Positions 44,438-55,852 of a DNA stretch of 64,000 nt are shown here, piece after piece. Position numbers and translations under genes: made by a program. Source of the DNA: Saccharum officinarum (Eukaryota; Streptophyta; Magnoliopsida; Poales; Poaceae). Positions within the stretch are counted from its first letter, which is position 1. Each line of letters opens with the position of its first letter. Where the stretch lies: NCBI GenBank assembly GCA_020631735.1, contig CM036162.1, forward strand, positions 89,108,016 to 89,172,015, written 5' to 3'. Below the pieces are notes generated by a model. It was not told the DNA's origin and did not search any database. It saw nothing but the letters and a program-made list of their open reading frames with translations.

Positions 44438-45723
44438 CACTTTGGGACTCTTTTCTTCCCGTTCTGCCCCTGCCCCTTTGCTTTTTCTTTCACGAGCTGC
44501 TTGCTGGGACGGATGAGGGGGAGCCAAAACGGATCGAGCGGGGCGTGCTGCTGCTGTCCTCTTCGAGCGGCTCCCCACGGCGAACGGCAGGAGCGAGAAG
44601 ACGACGAGCGACCATGGACTGAGCTTGCACGAATCGGCTTGTTGCACTGGATGCGTGGTCACATGGGTGATGTCGACGTGCGTGGCCAATGCCAGGAGCG
44701 AGAAGATGAGTCGTCGTCGGAGAAAAAAAAGGATGAAGAAGAAGACAACGAGCGGCATGGCCACGAACTGCTCCTGCAGGATGCATGGTGTGCACTGGTG
44801 TCCTGGCAAACTACACTAGGACAGCAGACTAGCAGAGGAAGACCGTAACCAAAGCGAGCATCATCCGTGCCTTCGTCAACGTCGATGTCCTTGGTCGATC
44901 ACGTGCACTGGGATCCTGGCAAACCGCACGACGAGTGCAGGAGCATCTGCTGCACTAATCGTACAGCGTGGCCAGCCCCGTCATGTTCTGCAGCCGCGCC
45001 AGCACCCGCCCCCGCGCGTCCGCCGCCGTGACCCACCACTCCGCCAGTGTCAGCGACACCGCCTCGGACTGCAGCGCCTCCATCTCCCGCTTCTGTCGCG
45101 CGTTCACGAGACCGAGGAAGTAGGCCGAGTCCGCGTGCGTGGCCACCTGCGCTACCGGGTGCGTCAACCCGTTGCCGATGGCCGTGCCGCGGAGTTTCAC
45201 GAGCTGCTCCTCCGGCAGGGCCCGGTTCGCGTCCAGGATGTGCGCGCTCGCCGCGGGGACGTGCTTGCCCACGTAGCTCTCGCCGGTGAGGAACAACAGC
45301 CGCGCGCGGAGGGTTGGGTCCAGGGCGAAGGACTGCAGCGCGGCGAGGATATGCGCAGCGATCACGGACTGGTTCGTGGGGATGTCGGCCAGGGGCGGCG
45401 CCCACGCCTTGCTCGCCGTGGGTGGGCCATGGAAGCTGCTCACCGTTGGAGGCCGCTCGCCGTGGGGAGCCGCTCGCAGAGGACACAGCAGCGGCCCCGC
45501 TCGATCCGTTTTGGCTCCCTCTGTTCCGTCCCAGCAGAGCAGCCTGTGAAAGAAAAAGTAGAGGGGCAGGGGCAGAAGGGGAAGAAAAGAGTCCCATAGT
45601 CCTCGGATGGCATTTCAGCGTGGTGACCTTGTTTCACGATGGCAATCCAGCGAAGCGGCTGTTGCCGGATGGTATTCTGTCGAAGCCCCCCCTCCCGGAA
45701 TGGTCGATTTCCAAAAAGCTCAA
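44438..45723 (+). mobile_element. Long-inverted-repeat element carrying a gene fragment, main part
   Basis: After the dimer is removed the element is about 1.4 kb, with inverted arms of about 275 bp: left 32281-32400 plus 44438 to about 44590, right about 45440-45723. Both arms hold CTTTTCTTCC...TGCCCCTGCCCCT and GGGAGCCAAAACGGATCGAG strings in opposite orientation. The core contains a serine carboxypeptidase-like fragment. Long arms around a captured gene piece suggest a Pack-MULE or foldback element. The apparent 5-bp target duplication (CACCG) is shorter than the 8-10 bp usual for MULEs, so the superfamily is open. Confidence 0.75.
44955..45443 (-). pseudogene. Serine carboxypeptidase-like fragment (S10 family)
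   Basis: The minus-strand frame reads [20 protein letters not shown], then [14 protein letters not shown] around 45260-45300, which holds the catalytic Ser in the S10 motif GESYxG, then [13 protein letters not shown] and [11 protein letters not shown] before a stop at 44955. This is the middle third of a serine carboxypeptidase-like protein; the N-terminal oxyanion-hole region, the catalytic Asp and the catalytic His are absent. Plant members act in vacuoles or as acyltransferases. The piece lies between the inverted arms of a DNA element, which is how I think it arrived. No full-length protein could be made. Confidence 0.82.
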
Positions 45724-45890
45724 CACCGTTCGCGGGTTGCTTCGGTGAATTTCTGCTCCTGTGTCTGTGTGTGTGGATTCGAGAAGAAGGGCAAGGTTAT
45801 CGATCGAGCACAGAGGTCCAGTGAGGCCCAGCTAGCCCAATTGTGTGGAATTGCGCCCGGAAAAAGTTCAGTTTACCTCTCCTTTTTTTT
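45724..45890 (+). repeat. Resumed flank of F-box copy 1, paralogous to 52005-52110
   Basis: GGTTGC/TTCGGTGAATTTCTGCTCC and GAGGCCCAGCTAGCCCA match GGTTGG/TTCGATGAATTTCTGCTCC and GAGGCCCAACTAGCCCA near 52010-52095. This shows that 32281-45723 is an insertion into the copy 1 upstream region. Confidence 0.75.
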
Positions 45891-47064
45891 TTAAACTCAG
45901 TTTACCTCTCTTAACTGTTTGATGTCTTTTGCTCCCAAAAAAAAAACTGTTTGATGTCTAGAATAGAGCTCCAAAAGTAACAGGTGCTAAACCAGCGTCT
46001 AGCGGTACCAGCAGATGAATAATGCTAGCGCTCACCCAAGTAGGAGCAGTAGAGGGTTGAAGAAGTGTGCATGCTAGATCCAGCCAGGAAGAAAACTTCA
46101 GTGGCAACAGCTCTAGTACGACGCTGCTCTTCCACCTTCCGTCGTTTTTGGTGAGTTTCGTGCCTTCTGGGCATTGCTCGACGGCGCCGCCGTGGCCACC
46201 ATCGGATGGCGCCGCCACCGTCGGTGGCATCCCAATTCCCCAATCACTATGGCTTCACAGCGAGTCTGCGGCACCACGGGCTCTCCAATGGCACCACCAT
46301 CATTGGCGGCATCTTGGGCAATGCTGCGGCGTCGCAAGTTTGACGATGACTAAAGGGACGAGATGTTCGACCGTGGCTGAATCTTGGCAGCCATGTTCTC
46401 ACAAGAAAATAGGAACGTGGAACTGAAACAAGAGCTTGGGATGTTATTTTATAACGTGAACGTTTCACAAGGAAGTAGGAACATAGCACAGGAACATATA
46501 ACTAAAAGAACAAGAACTTGGGATGTTATTTTATAATAACGTGAACGTTTCAAAACGAGAGACGCGGCCATGTTCCACGTTTCCAGCTGCTAAGGGCCGA
46601 ATCATGTGTCGGTTTTGCCGCCACAGGAAGTGCGGATGTCGTGGTTGCTGTCCGGTTCGACATGGGTAACAATTTACGTCGTCTATGCCATAACTGATTT
46701 CCCCGTGATATGTTTCCATTTAAGTCTATGTTGAAACTCCATCAACAAAACAACACCTTGGTGCCTTTGTCAGGTGTTTCTGACAGTAGCAGTTAGTCTG
46801 GAGAAGTTACCCAGATGGCCATATTACACAGGTCAAAACATGTTGCGAGCATAAATAATCCAATAGCATCGCCTTACAAGGTGGTTCCGCACAACTTGAT
46901 AAGTTTACAACAATGAGAGTTCAGCAATCCATCAAGAAAGGAAAATTCGAAATAGTTTGCAGGAGACAAGAATGACATGAGAAGTCTTCCAGTGTTCACG
47001 TCACCACATTCAGCACCCATCCCCAGTCACTCTTGGGAAATATTCTGCCGAGACAGCTAGAATG
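45891..47064. other. Spacer between the two F-box copies
   Basis: No supported gene. A direct repeat of about 40 bp (TTGGGATGTTATTTTATAA...CGTGAACGTTTCA) occurs near 46436 and 46517. The part nearest 47064 would be 3' UTR of F-box copy 2 and is AT-rich. The GC-rich part near 46180-46340 is open in several frames but resembles nothing known to me. Confidence 0.4.
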
Positions 47065-50000
47065 TCATGATTCATTAGAAATATTGGCAGCTAAGTTCGA
47101 TGTGCTCGGTATGCGCTGCAAAACATAAACATGGATCAGATGGAAGAATAGTTTGGTGTTTCCATATCAGGGATGACATAGAATTCCCAGAAACAGAGGT
47201 CTAGTGTGACTAAAATGCATCTTGCACCTACATCCTTATATCGTTAAAAATGTATGGCATTCGTTATTGCTATCCACATCCGCTGTCCTTCGTTTGGGAA
47301 AAAGAGGGGATATTGCAAATCCAGCATCTCACCAATATTCAGGTTCCAAAATCTACCCAGGGAAATAGAAGCAGAAAAGGCGAATATCGGACAAGATGCC
47401 TTATTTTAGACTATGTTCTCCACCTGCTTTGCTAAAGGTATATTAATATGAATTTTTCATTTGAGTGAGATAAAGTCAGCACTGAAAGTAACTAGTAATC
47501 TCATGCTCAATTAGATGCCATAGTTGTATAGTAGTGTAGGAATATAAATGCAGAGCAGAACATGCTCAAACATCTAAATAAGATTCCTTTCTTTTGGGGA
47601 GACAGAATAATATCATTTAAAATTCAAATTATAAAAACTTATATAGAACTTGACATAAGATGACTATTCATATCATATTATACTGATTCCACTACCAGAA
47701 AAGTGCACAGTTTGAAAAAATCAAAGCACATCTCTGAATTAAAATATAGCCCTACCTTGGAAAAATAAGCACACTTAACAAATGTTCTTCTGTAAGAATG
47801 GAGATAGCAAATTAATCTTGCTCATGCTTTTAGAGAAAATGATTTCCTTATTTATGGCAAATCATATCACAACAGAAACAAGCAAAAGGATCAAGCAATC
47901 TAATGCAGAAAGAGTAATAACTCAGAATCTACATAAACCATTACCTGAAGATGATTTCGAAAATCACTTAACAACCTGAGAATGCCATCATCTGCCTGCA
48001 CCGTTGCCTTCTGGTAGGTTAGTTTCATCAAATTGACATATCTAAGTGCTAAATGTATATGAATAACAATTTCATTTGAATAGTCACAAAAAAAAACAAT
48101 TTCATTTGAATGTGTTTGATAAAACAATATCATCTGAATGTGTTCAAAAAACAATTTCATTTGAATGAGATAAATTCAAAAGCAGCAAAAGTAGCAAGTA
48201 TTCCCGTTCTCAATTAGCGCACAAAATATGCCCAGATCTGCATAACTGTTCAAGAATAGAAATGCATACCAGATCATGTTATTCAACATGTAAAATTGTA
48301 AAGAGACTGATTCCTTTTGTAGAGACAGAATACTAGCATTTAAAATTTTTAAAAAGTGGCGCGAAGTTTTCTTTTTACATTCGAGTTAAAATGTTAAATT
48401 CATAAGTATAGTGACTTACATAAAACTTGGCAAACAAGTACTAATCATATCATAACAATTTCACTTACAGAAAAATACCAAAGTGCATCTCAGAATTGAA
48501 GTGTAGTCCTAAGTCCTAACTTGGAAAAATATGCACATTTATGTGTGAAGTTCTTCTGAATAAAAGGAGATAGAAGAAGCTAATCTTCCTCACGTTTTAA
48601 TAGGGCATGATTGTTTTGCTTATGGCAAATAAGAATATCAGATCACAACATAAACAAGTAAAAGGAACAACCAAGCTCACACAAAAAGACTGATAAGTTA
48701 GAACCTACATGAACCATTACCTGAAGATGATTCATCATATCCATTAATGTGCTGCTGATGTCAACAGCTGCCTGCCTCGAGGCCTAAAGGTAGGTTAGTT
48801 TTGTCAAATTGACATATCTCAGTGACTCCAGATGATAATACTGGGTAGTAAATGCGAGCACACTATACCTTGGTTATATCCTTTACTCTATTCACACGAG
48901 CTGTTAACTTTTCATCATCCCGCTTCCGTTCAACCCAATTAAGCCGCCGCTGAGGCCTTCGATGCTGGACTCTCCGGAAACACATTGGTTATAATAGTCT
49001 TTGCTCTTCCATTGGTTATTAACCACTTTTTTAACAGAAAAGAAGGGAAATGTGCTAGTTTCATTTCACGACAGATTTACCTTATCTGAACAATTTGGCA
49101 AATGCTGCAATGTCTGATCGATTTCCATTGTTATTCGCTGCCGAGTCACCTCATCTGGAAATGGCAGACGCTGCAAGAGGTCCTTGGCTACCATGGCCAG
49201 AAGTTGTGGAGTTTCCTACAGAGAATTTAGCAATCTGTAAATAATAAATAATAATCAATACCGGTTAAGGCTAATGGTACTTTAGGCAACTTACCAATAA
49301 GTTCTGCTCCAACTCATAGACATTTTTCCACATATCCTCTACACTGCAAATGTCACGCTCCCACGCCTCCCATTTCTTCAATCCCCAGCCACCCTGCTGC
49401 TTTGATCCATGCACGATCCCAGCCTTCTTGTATGCATCTAATCTTACAAGTGACTTCACACATGTAAAGGATTGCACGTTATCTGGTTTGTGGGGGTTGA
49501 AATTCAGCAGCTTCACCCTTTTGCTTAACTTAGTCCCACAGCCCTCGCCAAACAACTCATACGAACATAGATCACCGAAAATACACTGCATCATGATCTT
49601 ATCCCAGTGAACAAAATGTGGACCTGGAAGGTAACTATGTGTGTGCGGAAGGCTGTACATCTGGCTCCACCTTGACTCTAGTTTGCTACACAATGTCCAG
49701 ATCTGCAGCTTACCAGAAAGGATTCGGGGCCGGTGCTGGTGGACTTCGGCAGTCGCTATACATACCTTCCCATTTATCTCTGTGATCCAGTACTTACGAT
49801 AACCCCAAGTGTAGAATCTGGCAGCTGTATCCGTGCAAAACTTTCTTCACTTAGATCAAAAGACATAACAGCATGCTTCCAGCTAGCTCCGGCGTCTTCA
49901 GTTAGCCAAAACATTGCTCCATCGACATTCACTACACCAGAGTTCTTCACACAGCTTAAGCTTAGATCTTCAGAACTTCCAACATCTTTCCATTTGTCAC

Positions 50001-50586
50001 TCCCAAGCGTGTAAACTTGAATGACATTAAAGGTGCCTTGAGAATTGTTTTGATGCCCACCAAGAAAGTGTGTAACTTTGTACTCTTTTGTGACGGGGTG
50101 AAATCCAAAACGGTAGAAAGAAAAGTGATCACCCTTCAAATTTTTTATAGGTTTGTCAAGATGCAGGCATTCACCGGTTGTAAGGTTAGCAATCTTGATT
50201 GTTGATGCCTTTGTGTATAAGCAGAGAAGCCCATTGCATGAGCCGCAAAGAAGATCATCCGGCCCAATCACTGGCACGGCCACTGTTGACTGTGACCAGC
50301 CTTCATCAAAGACAATAGCATCACTAGGGTAGGGCTTACCCTGAACCGACTCTTGAGGAAAGAATAGGAGGGCACAACGGGGAGCTTGCTCAAGGTGTGC
50401 TGTGACAAACTGGGGGTCTCGGATGACTTTGTGCCACTGCTTGCAGACTTCAATGCATCTCAGCAAAGTGCTCACTGAAAGCCTCAAAAATATCCGCTCA
50501 ATGAGGTCACGTGGAAGGCAGGTTATGATGCATTCCTCCTCTTTCTTCTTCTTTGATTTGGTCTCCTCAGAATCCATAGGAACCAA
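47065..50586 (-). pseudogene. F-box gene copy 2, six exons, nearly intact
   Basis: Exon 1 (49295-50586) encodes an F-box near residues 20-60 (CLPRDLIERIFLRLSVSTLLRC) and an F-box-associated domain (LTTGECLHLDKP, FGFHPVTKEYKVTHF). Exons 2-6 are 49081-49215, 48869-48973, 48721-48783, 47945-48007 and 47065-47115; all join in frame and give a charged helical tail ending NISNES. Total would be about 569 residues. F-box proteins link substrates to SCF ubiquitin ligases; the substrate is unknown. Lesions: one base missing near 49804 (copy 1 keeps the frame there), and the exon 3 acceptor reads TTTCCGG where copy 1 has TTTGCAG. The first falls in a CCCC run and could be a sequencing error. Start at 50586 or, in the same frame, 50577. 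Confidence 0.82.
47160..48800 (-). repeat. Intragenic tandem duplication with exons 4 and 5
   Basis: Exon 4 (48721-48783) and exon 5 (47945-48007) are both exactly 63 bp, both end NHLQ at a CTTCAG|GTAATGG donor, and sit 776 bp apart. Flanking intron sequences match too, for example CTTGGAAAAATA(A/T)GCACA near 47757 and 48521, and GGTAGGTTAGTTT...CAAATTGACATAT at 48013 and 48790. A block of about 0.75 kb was therefore duplicated in tandem inside the gene. Confidence 0.8.
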
Positions 50587-52120
50587 TCTGGCAGGCCTGC
50601 GGACGCAGCAGCGCTACCAAGTTCTTCTGGAAAGGTTTCTGCCCAGAGAATATCACTATATCAGATTATCAGATACTGCACAGAAATTACAAATGAGAAC
50701 CCAAGACGAATAATGAGTGACTCGTACAGACATAGAATACAGCACAGAGATTATTTTCAGATTAATTATCATACTAGCACAGAAGGTACCATCCTAGTAA
50801 TTTACACTCATTTCCAAGATTATCGTCTAACATCTACCAAACAATGAGAGAAGGAAGAATCACAGAGCTCTAAAAGTTTGACTACTTCAAATTGTAACTC
50901 TCTCTTAAGTACCAAAATATTCTCCATGCATTAAAAAGTTATTACCACATTAGCATCTCCCCTTAATACAGGGGAGTACAGCGACCCTGGGTGCCTGCCC
51001 AGGCTCTGGCACAAGGGTGCCAAGTCGCATATAATACAAGGGGGCAAAGCGAGCGGTGGACACGATGTCCAACTTGGATGCCGAGGAAAGTCCAAAGTGC
51101 ATAGTGGCAGTCTGCCAGACAAGCATGGAGAACGGAGGCTGCAGATCAAATATGCAACTGCTCAACCAGGCCTGGGGGCCTATGTGATTATGCCTATAGT
51201 AAGAACTACCGCTGGAGAAGGGCACTCGGCCAAGCGCAGCGTATAGGTTCAAAGTCCTCGCCCCATGGTGGCTTTCGGATGTGCACTTGGAAAGTGATAG
51301 GGAAAAATATGGGTTATGATATCCATTATCCATATCCCAATCCCTTGTTCGGGAACTACTGGACAGGTTTGGGACAAAACCAGTTAAACCAAGTCAACAC
51401 AGAAAGAAAAAACAAATAGAAAAGAGCTCCCTTTCTCCTCATCCTCCCGCTTCCACCCTTCTTCCTCCCGCCGTCCATACTCATCCTCCGGCGGCGGCGG
51501 CATCTGTGGCCACACCTTCCACGCCCCCAAGATGGGGAGAGATATCTTCTTGAGCCCAGCCAGGCTCCATATCTGGGTTTCTCTTCAATGTACGAAGAAA
51601 GCTTCATAAATCAACCATTCCTTAAACGACCAACCGAAAAGAAACCATTCCACAGACAAACCAGAGTACCCTACTAGGTATCTCCACATCTGTTGATCAA
51701 AAAAGGTATCTCCACATCTACACACGCGTCAACTTCAAGTCAAACACAACAACACGTGTGCGCTCCGTCTCGTGCGCCAAACCCTAAAACTAACGAAATC
51801 AAAACAGAAACCCTAGCTAGCAGCTGCCGTCACGGGTCGGGAACAAGAATGCGAGAGGAGCGTCGCGAAGGATACACGGATTCGACGAGCAAAAGAGGAA
51901 AACGCAGGGGGCTCACTCACCGGCGCAATCGGCTCACACCTGCGACCGCCGCCGTGGCGAGAACCGAGAGAACTCCATTTCCCAGCCAGACCAGACGGTT
52001 CGCGGGTTGGTTCGATGAATTTCTGCTCCATTTCCCAGCCAGACCAGACCAGGCTATCGAACACAGAGGCCCAGTGAGGCCCAACTAGCCCAGCTGCGTG
52101 GTCCCACTTTTACAGTTTTA
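50587..52120 (-). repeat. 5' flank of F-box copy 2
   Basis: Upstream region of the gene, paralogous in blocks to 29394-32280 and 45724-45890. It lacks the two extra segments of copy 1. No other gene is visible. An (AAAAC)n tract lies at about 52126-52155 just beyond. Confidence 0.65.
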
Positions 52121-53088
52121 CCTCAGTAAAACAAAACAAAACAAAACAAAACAAAATCATCCATTCACTTCTGGAATTTCGTTTTGGCTGCGAGCTTCTG
52201 CATTCTACCCTGCGACTGCGACTACGTATTCTGGAGTAACTTTTTGTTTCTCAACCCAGAAAACTTAACCAAAAAAGTGTATAGCATTTTGCATTCAGAA
52301 ATATAGTATGTGCAAACGTTAAAAGCAGAAAAACAAAAATTACAGTAGCACCGAAAAACAGCTGAACCTTCGACAGGTGTGAACAATATTAATGTGAAAA
52401 TTACACCAGAAATTTTGTTTCAGGATTCAAGGGTGACAATCTTCCCAAGTTACAGAGTACAGACTATGCTCAGTTGCTCACAAACTCAGTACATATGCTG
52501 ACAAACCTTTTTAGAGAGAGAGAGAGGAGGGAATGGGTACTCATCTACCTGATTCATCACAATGTAAGCTAGCGCCCTGTTCGTTTGGACTTATCAGCAC
52601 AATCGGCAGCCATCCAGCAGTATTTTTCTCTCACAACAAACCAGCGAACAGTACTTTCAGCACAATAAACCAACGAAACGAACAGGCTTTGCTTCCCTCC
52701 TATCACCTTCTCTACAGCCATTGCGACCTGAGCTTTCCGTTCCATCTCAAGTATCTCCTTCATCAAACCCCGCGCTGAGACTTGCGTGCAAGCATGCAGC
52801 GAGCTTCCTACAACTTCAGCTGGCCCTACCCCGCCTTTAGTTCTTTACGCTTATAAACGAGGTGTCCTCCTTCATCTACCCCCACTGACAGACAACACAT
52901 TTTGTGTCCAACTCCATCCCTCTTTTCTTCAGTGTCATTCGTAATGGCAGGCTAAAATGTGCATAGGAAAATCTTTGATTCTCCCAGGACCCTGGGCAAC
53001 TCATGCTCCAAATCTTCTTCCAACACTCTTGAATCCTTATCGATCAAAGCCCCTTGTGAAGATGAATGAGCTACATACTTGCTTTTCC
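52121..53088. other. Spacer between F-box copy 2 and the LINE
   Basis: AT-rich sequence with an (AG)n run near 52513-52527 and one MITE. I see no gene. Confidence 0.5.
52574..52687. mobile_element. hAT-like MITE
   Basis: About 114 bp with ends GCCCTGTTCGTTTGG and CGAAACGAACAGGC, and the internal strings TATTTTTCTCTCACAACAAA and AACAGTACTTTCAGC that are very common in grass MITEs of this type. No clear 8-bp target duplication remains. Confidence 0.75.
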
Positions 53089-54954
53089 TTTTTTTTTTTG
53101 ATAAGTCTACGGGGGGAGAGGATCCCCACCTGAATTGTATTGATTGGTTGGCTCTTTAAGCCCAATGTTGAAAATACATAGTTCAAAGCTTACAATTTAG
53201 TTTACATTGCGTTAACCAAAATAGAGCACCAAGCATTCGCAATCTCTCTGTCTTTCTTTGGCAACCGAGCTTTCCACAAGCTTGCTTCGGATTTGCATGC
53301 TGACAGAGCTCTACGTATAGTAGTTCCATCATTCCTAAAGACCTTGTTGTTTCTTCTCTTCCAAATGTGCCAACAGCACAATAGTAGGAAAGTCCCGAAG
53401 TGTTTGCTAGGGACATGTATTGGTGGATCAATGCCTTGCAGTCTCTGAACCTCCCAATCGACGCCGGTTTGAATTTGAACGGCATCCCAAAACTCTTTTG
53501 CCGATGCACAGCCAAAGATTACATGGGCCGGCGTCTCCTCAGCTGCATGGCAGACGTCACATAATGCATTCTCCACAATCCTTTTTTTAACTAGATTTGT
53601 CTTGCACTGAATTCTCCCCTGTGACAAAAGCCATGCAAAGAATTTAACTCTCGGTGGCGCCCTGTTGTTCCACACAAATTTGGCCTAAGGATCCGGACTC
53701 GAGTTTGCTGTTTTCAGAGTCTTGTAGAGCATGGATGTGTCTAGGTCACCGTTTCTCTTAAAGAGGGGGCTGTGCCGTCGGTCCTTGGCCTGCCGTAGCT
53801 GATGTTGGCCTATGATTTGCATCGCTTGGGATAACTGGAGCTGCGCTGCTGGTGAGCTTCGATGTACCAGACTGCTGCGTAGGGCACCCTCACTTGCTTG
53901 CTTGACTGTCATCTCCTGCAATTGACAATGGCTGTAGAGCTCCGGGAAGCGGTCAGCCATTGAGTCATCTCCATCCCACACGTCGTGCTAGTAAGAGGTG
54001 GTGACACCGTCTCCCAACGTGACCGTGGTGATTGCACGGTAGACAGGTAGCAGAGAGCGCAACATTTCCCAGTGCTGACCGTGTAAGTCACCCATCAAAG
54101 ACGCAATGCATGCATTGCTTTGTACCCAGCTAGCCCACGACGAAGGCTGTGCCGTGTGAAGCTTGTGTATAAGCTTTAGTAGGAGGCATACGTTTTGGAG
54201 TTGTAGGTCTCTGAGTCCAAGGCCTCTAGTCTCTTTGGTGTCACAGACATGCTCCCAGGCAACAAGGCTGCTTGCACCACTCGCAGTAGGTTTCCCTGCC
54301 CATAGAAAAGCTCGGCGTCGTCGATTAATCTGCTCAATAATTCCAGGTGGCATGGGTAGTGCACACATTGCATAGACTAGCTGGCTATCCAGCACTGAAT
54401 TCACCAAAGTTGCTCTCCCCATTTGGTTCAGTAATCCAGTCTGCCAACCTGACAGGAACTTGTCGGCCTTGGCAATGTGTGGAGCGAAAGCACTCAGGCG
54501 GAGCTTTGTGTTGGACAGTGGGAGACCAAGATAGGTCTGTGGGAAGCCTTCCCGCCTGCATCCCAACACTGAGATGCAGTCCATCACCTCCTCGTCCATG
54601 AAGATTGGTACCGCAGTGCTCTTTGAGTAGTTAATCTGAAGCCCAGTTGCACAGGCGAATTGATCAAGCAATGCCTTCAGCGCTTGGACATCTGTCAGAT
54701 TTCCGCGGACAAGGAGCAAAGTATCATCGGCATATTGCAGCACAGGACACCCAGCATCCTCAACAATCGGATGCCTAATCCGTGTGTCTTTTCTGATGAG
54801 GACCTGTAGCACATCGGCAAGTAGGATGAATAGGTATGGCGAGATCGGATCACCTTGCCTTAGTCCCCGCTTGCAGTTGATCCACGGTCCAGGGCATCCG
54901 TTCACTAGAACTGCTGATTTCGACGACTGAAGAATGTTGGTCATCCATCTCCGC
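53089..54954 (-). mobile_element. L1-type LINE, 3' part
   Basis: A minus-strand non-LTR retrotransposon ending in an A-run (plus-strand T11 at 53089-53099), with a 3' UTR of about 100 bp. The coding part continues up to 54954, where the Sirevirus-like LTR starts, so the LINE is interrupted rather than simply 5'-truncated here; its 5' remainder would lie beyond the window. Confidence 0.85.
53202..54954 (-). pseudogene. LINE ORF2 fragment: reverse transcriptase and zf-RVT
   Basis: One frame runs through the whole segment with two stops. RT motifs: CKRGLRQGDPISPYLFILL, then YADDTLLL (catalytic ADD) near 54725-54750, GLQINYSKS, and YLGLPLS. The C-terminal domain has VKFFAWLLSQGRIQCKTNL and CDVCHAAEETPAHVIFGC, the zinc-binding reverse-transcriptase tail of plant L1 elements. 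The stops are TAG after TTSY near 53986 and a stop before AKFVW near 53683; at both places the family commonly has Trp. It starts upstream of the LTR insertion, so endonuclease is not seen. Confidence 0.88.
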
Positions 54955-55394
54955 TGAAAGCATCTAGGCCCCGAGGTTTGGTTTCGGCAATTGATGACAA
55001 CGCTTTATTACCATGACTAACGTGTGTTTTGCAGAAACTTTGGTAAGTTAGGTCATGGAGGTTTTAACTGCTTTGGGCACCATGGTATTCATGCCCCTTG
55101 ATGGAAATCGTTTCGGTTTTCAAAAGAGTGACGTCAAGATTAAGGACGGTTAGTTCCGGATGTCGAGGTGTTGAGAGACATTTGGAATAGTCGTTAGGAT
55201 CTTCGTTTTTCTTTTTTGGCCGTACTATAAAGGGGGGCATGAGCGGGTAGCTTGACCTAGGCGAGTCCTACGTTTAGGTGTGGTGCACACTTGTTAAACT
55301 TGGCGCTAGGCAGCTCTAGAATAGCTCAAAGTTCAGTTGAAAGCAACTTGGTTCAAGTTGTGACGCGTTTCGGAGAGTTTCGGGTCGTTTTCCC

Positions 55395-55800
55395 ATGACC
55401 GGACGTGGTCCTTGGCATGACCGGACGCGTCCGGTCAGTACAGTTCCGCGGCTAGGGTTTCAGCTCTGACGACCGGACGCGGTCCTCGCGAGGGCCGGAC
55501 GCGGTGGTCAGAAGGCGACACATGTCACTTGAGGGAAACACCCGATCGGACGCGACCTGGGTGTGATCGGCGCGTCCGGTCACAGTCCAGTAAGGTCCAG
55601 AGACGACCGGACGCGTCCGGTCATCACCGATCGGACGCGGTCGCGCGTCCGGTGCGAGTACAGTATGCTCCCTACACGATCGGACGCGTTCGGTCACCCC
55701 TGACCGGTGCGTCCGGTCACTCAGTTGATTTTCGGATTTCGACCGTTACGAGCGACCGGCGCGTCCGGTCAGTTCAACCGGCACGTCCGGTCAGCTCGTG
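55395..55800 (+). repeat. CCGGACGCGTCCGG palindrome cluster in the LTR
   Basis: Perfect palindromes occur at 55418-55437 (TGACCGGACGCGTCCGGTCA) and 55605-55622, with ten or more half or variant copies (GACCGGACG, GCGTCCGGTCA) around them. The cluster ends about 45 bp before the TATA box. Related palindromes (CACCGGACTGTCCGGTG type) are described in maize Sirevirus LTRs. Confidence 0.8.
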
Positions 55801-55842
55801 TTTTGCTGAGTCAGCAGGTAACGGTTCGTTTTGTCTGTGGGG

Positions 55843-55852
55843 TATATAAATA
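55843..55852 (+). promoter_or_regulatory. TATA box of the Sirevirus-like LTR
   Basis: TATATAAATA directly downstream of the palindrome cluster. Confidence 0.75.

Noticed and set aside
46067..46426. 119-codon open frame between the F-box copies
   Set aside because: No domain, several overlapping frames on both strands, and no splice or start context.
55529..55849. 106-codon open frame in the Sirevirus-like LTR
   Set aside because: Translation of the CCGGACG palindromes (RPDRTRP-type repeats).
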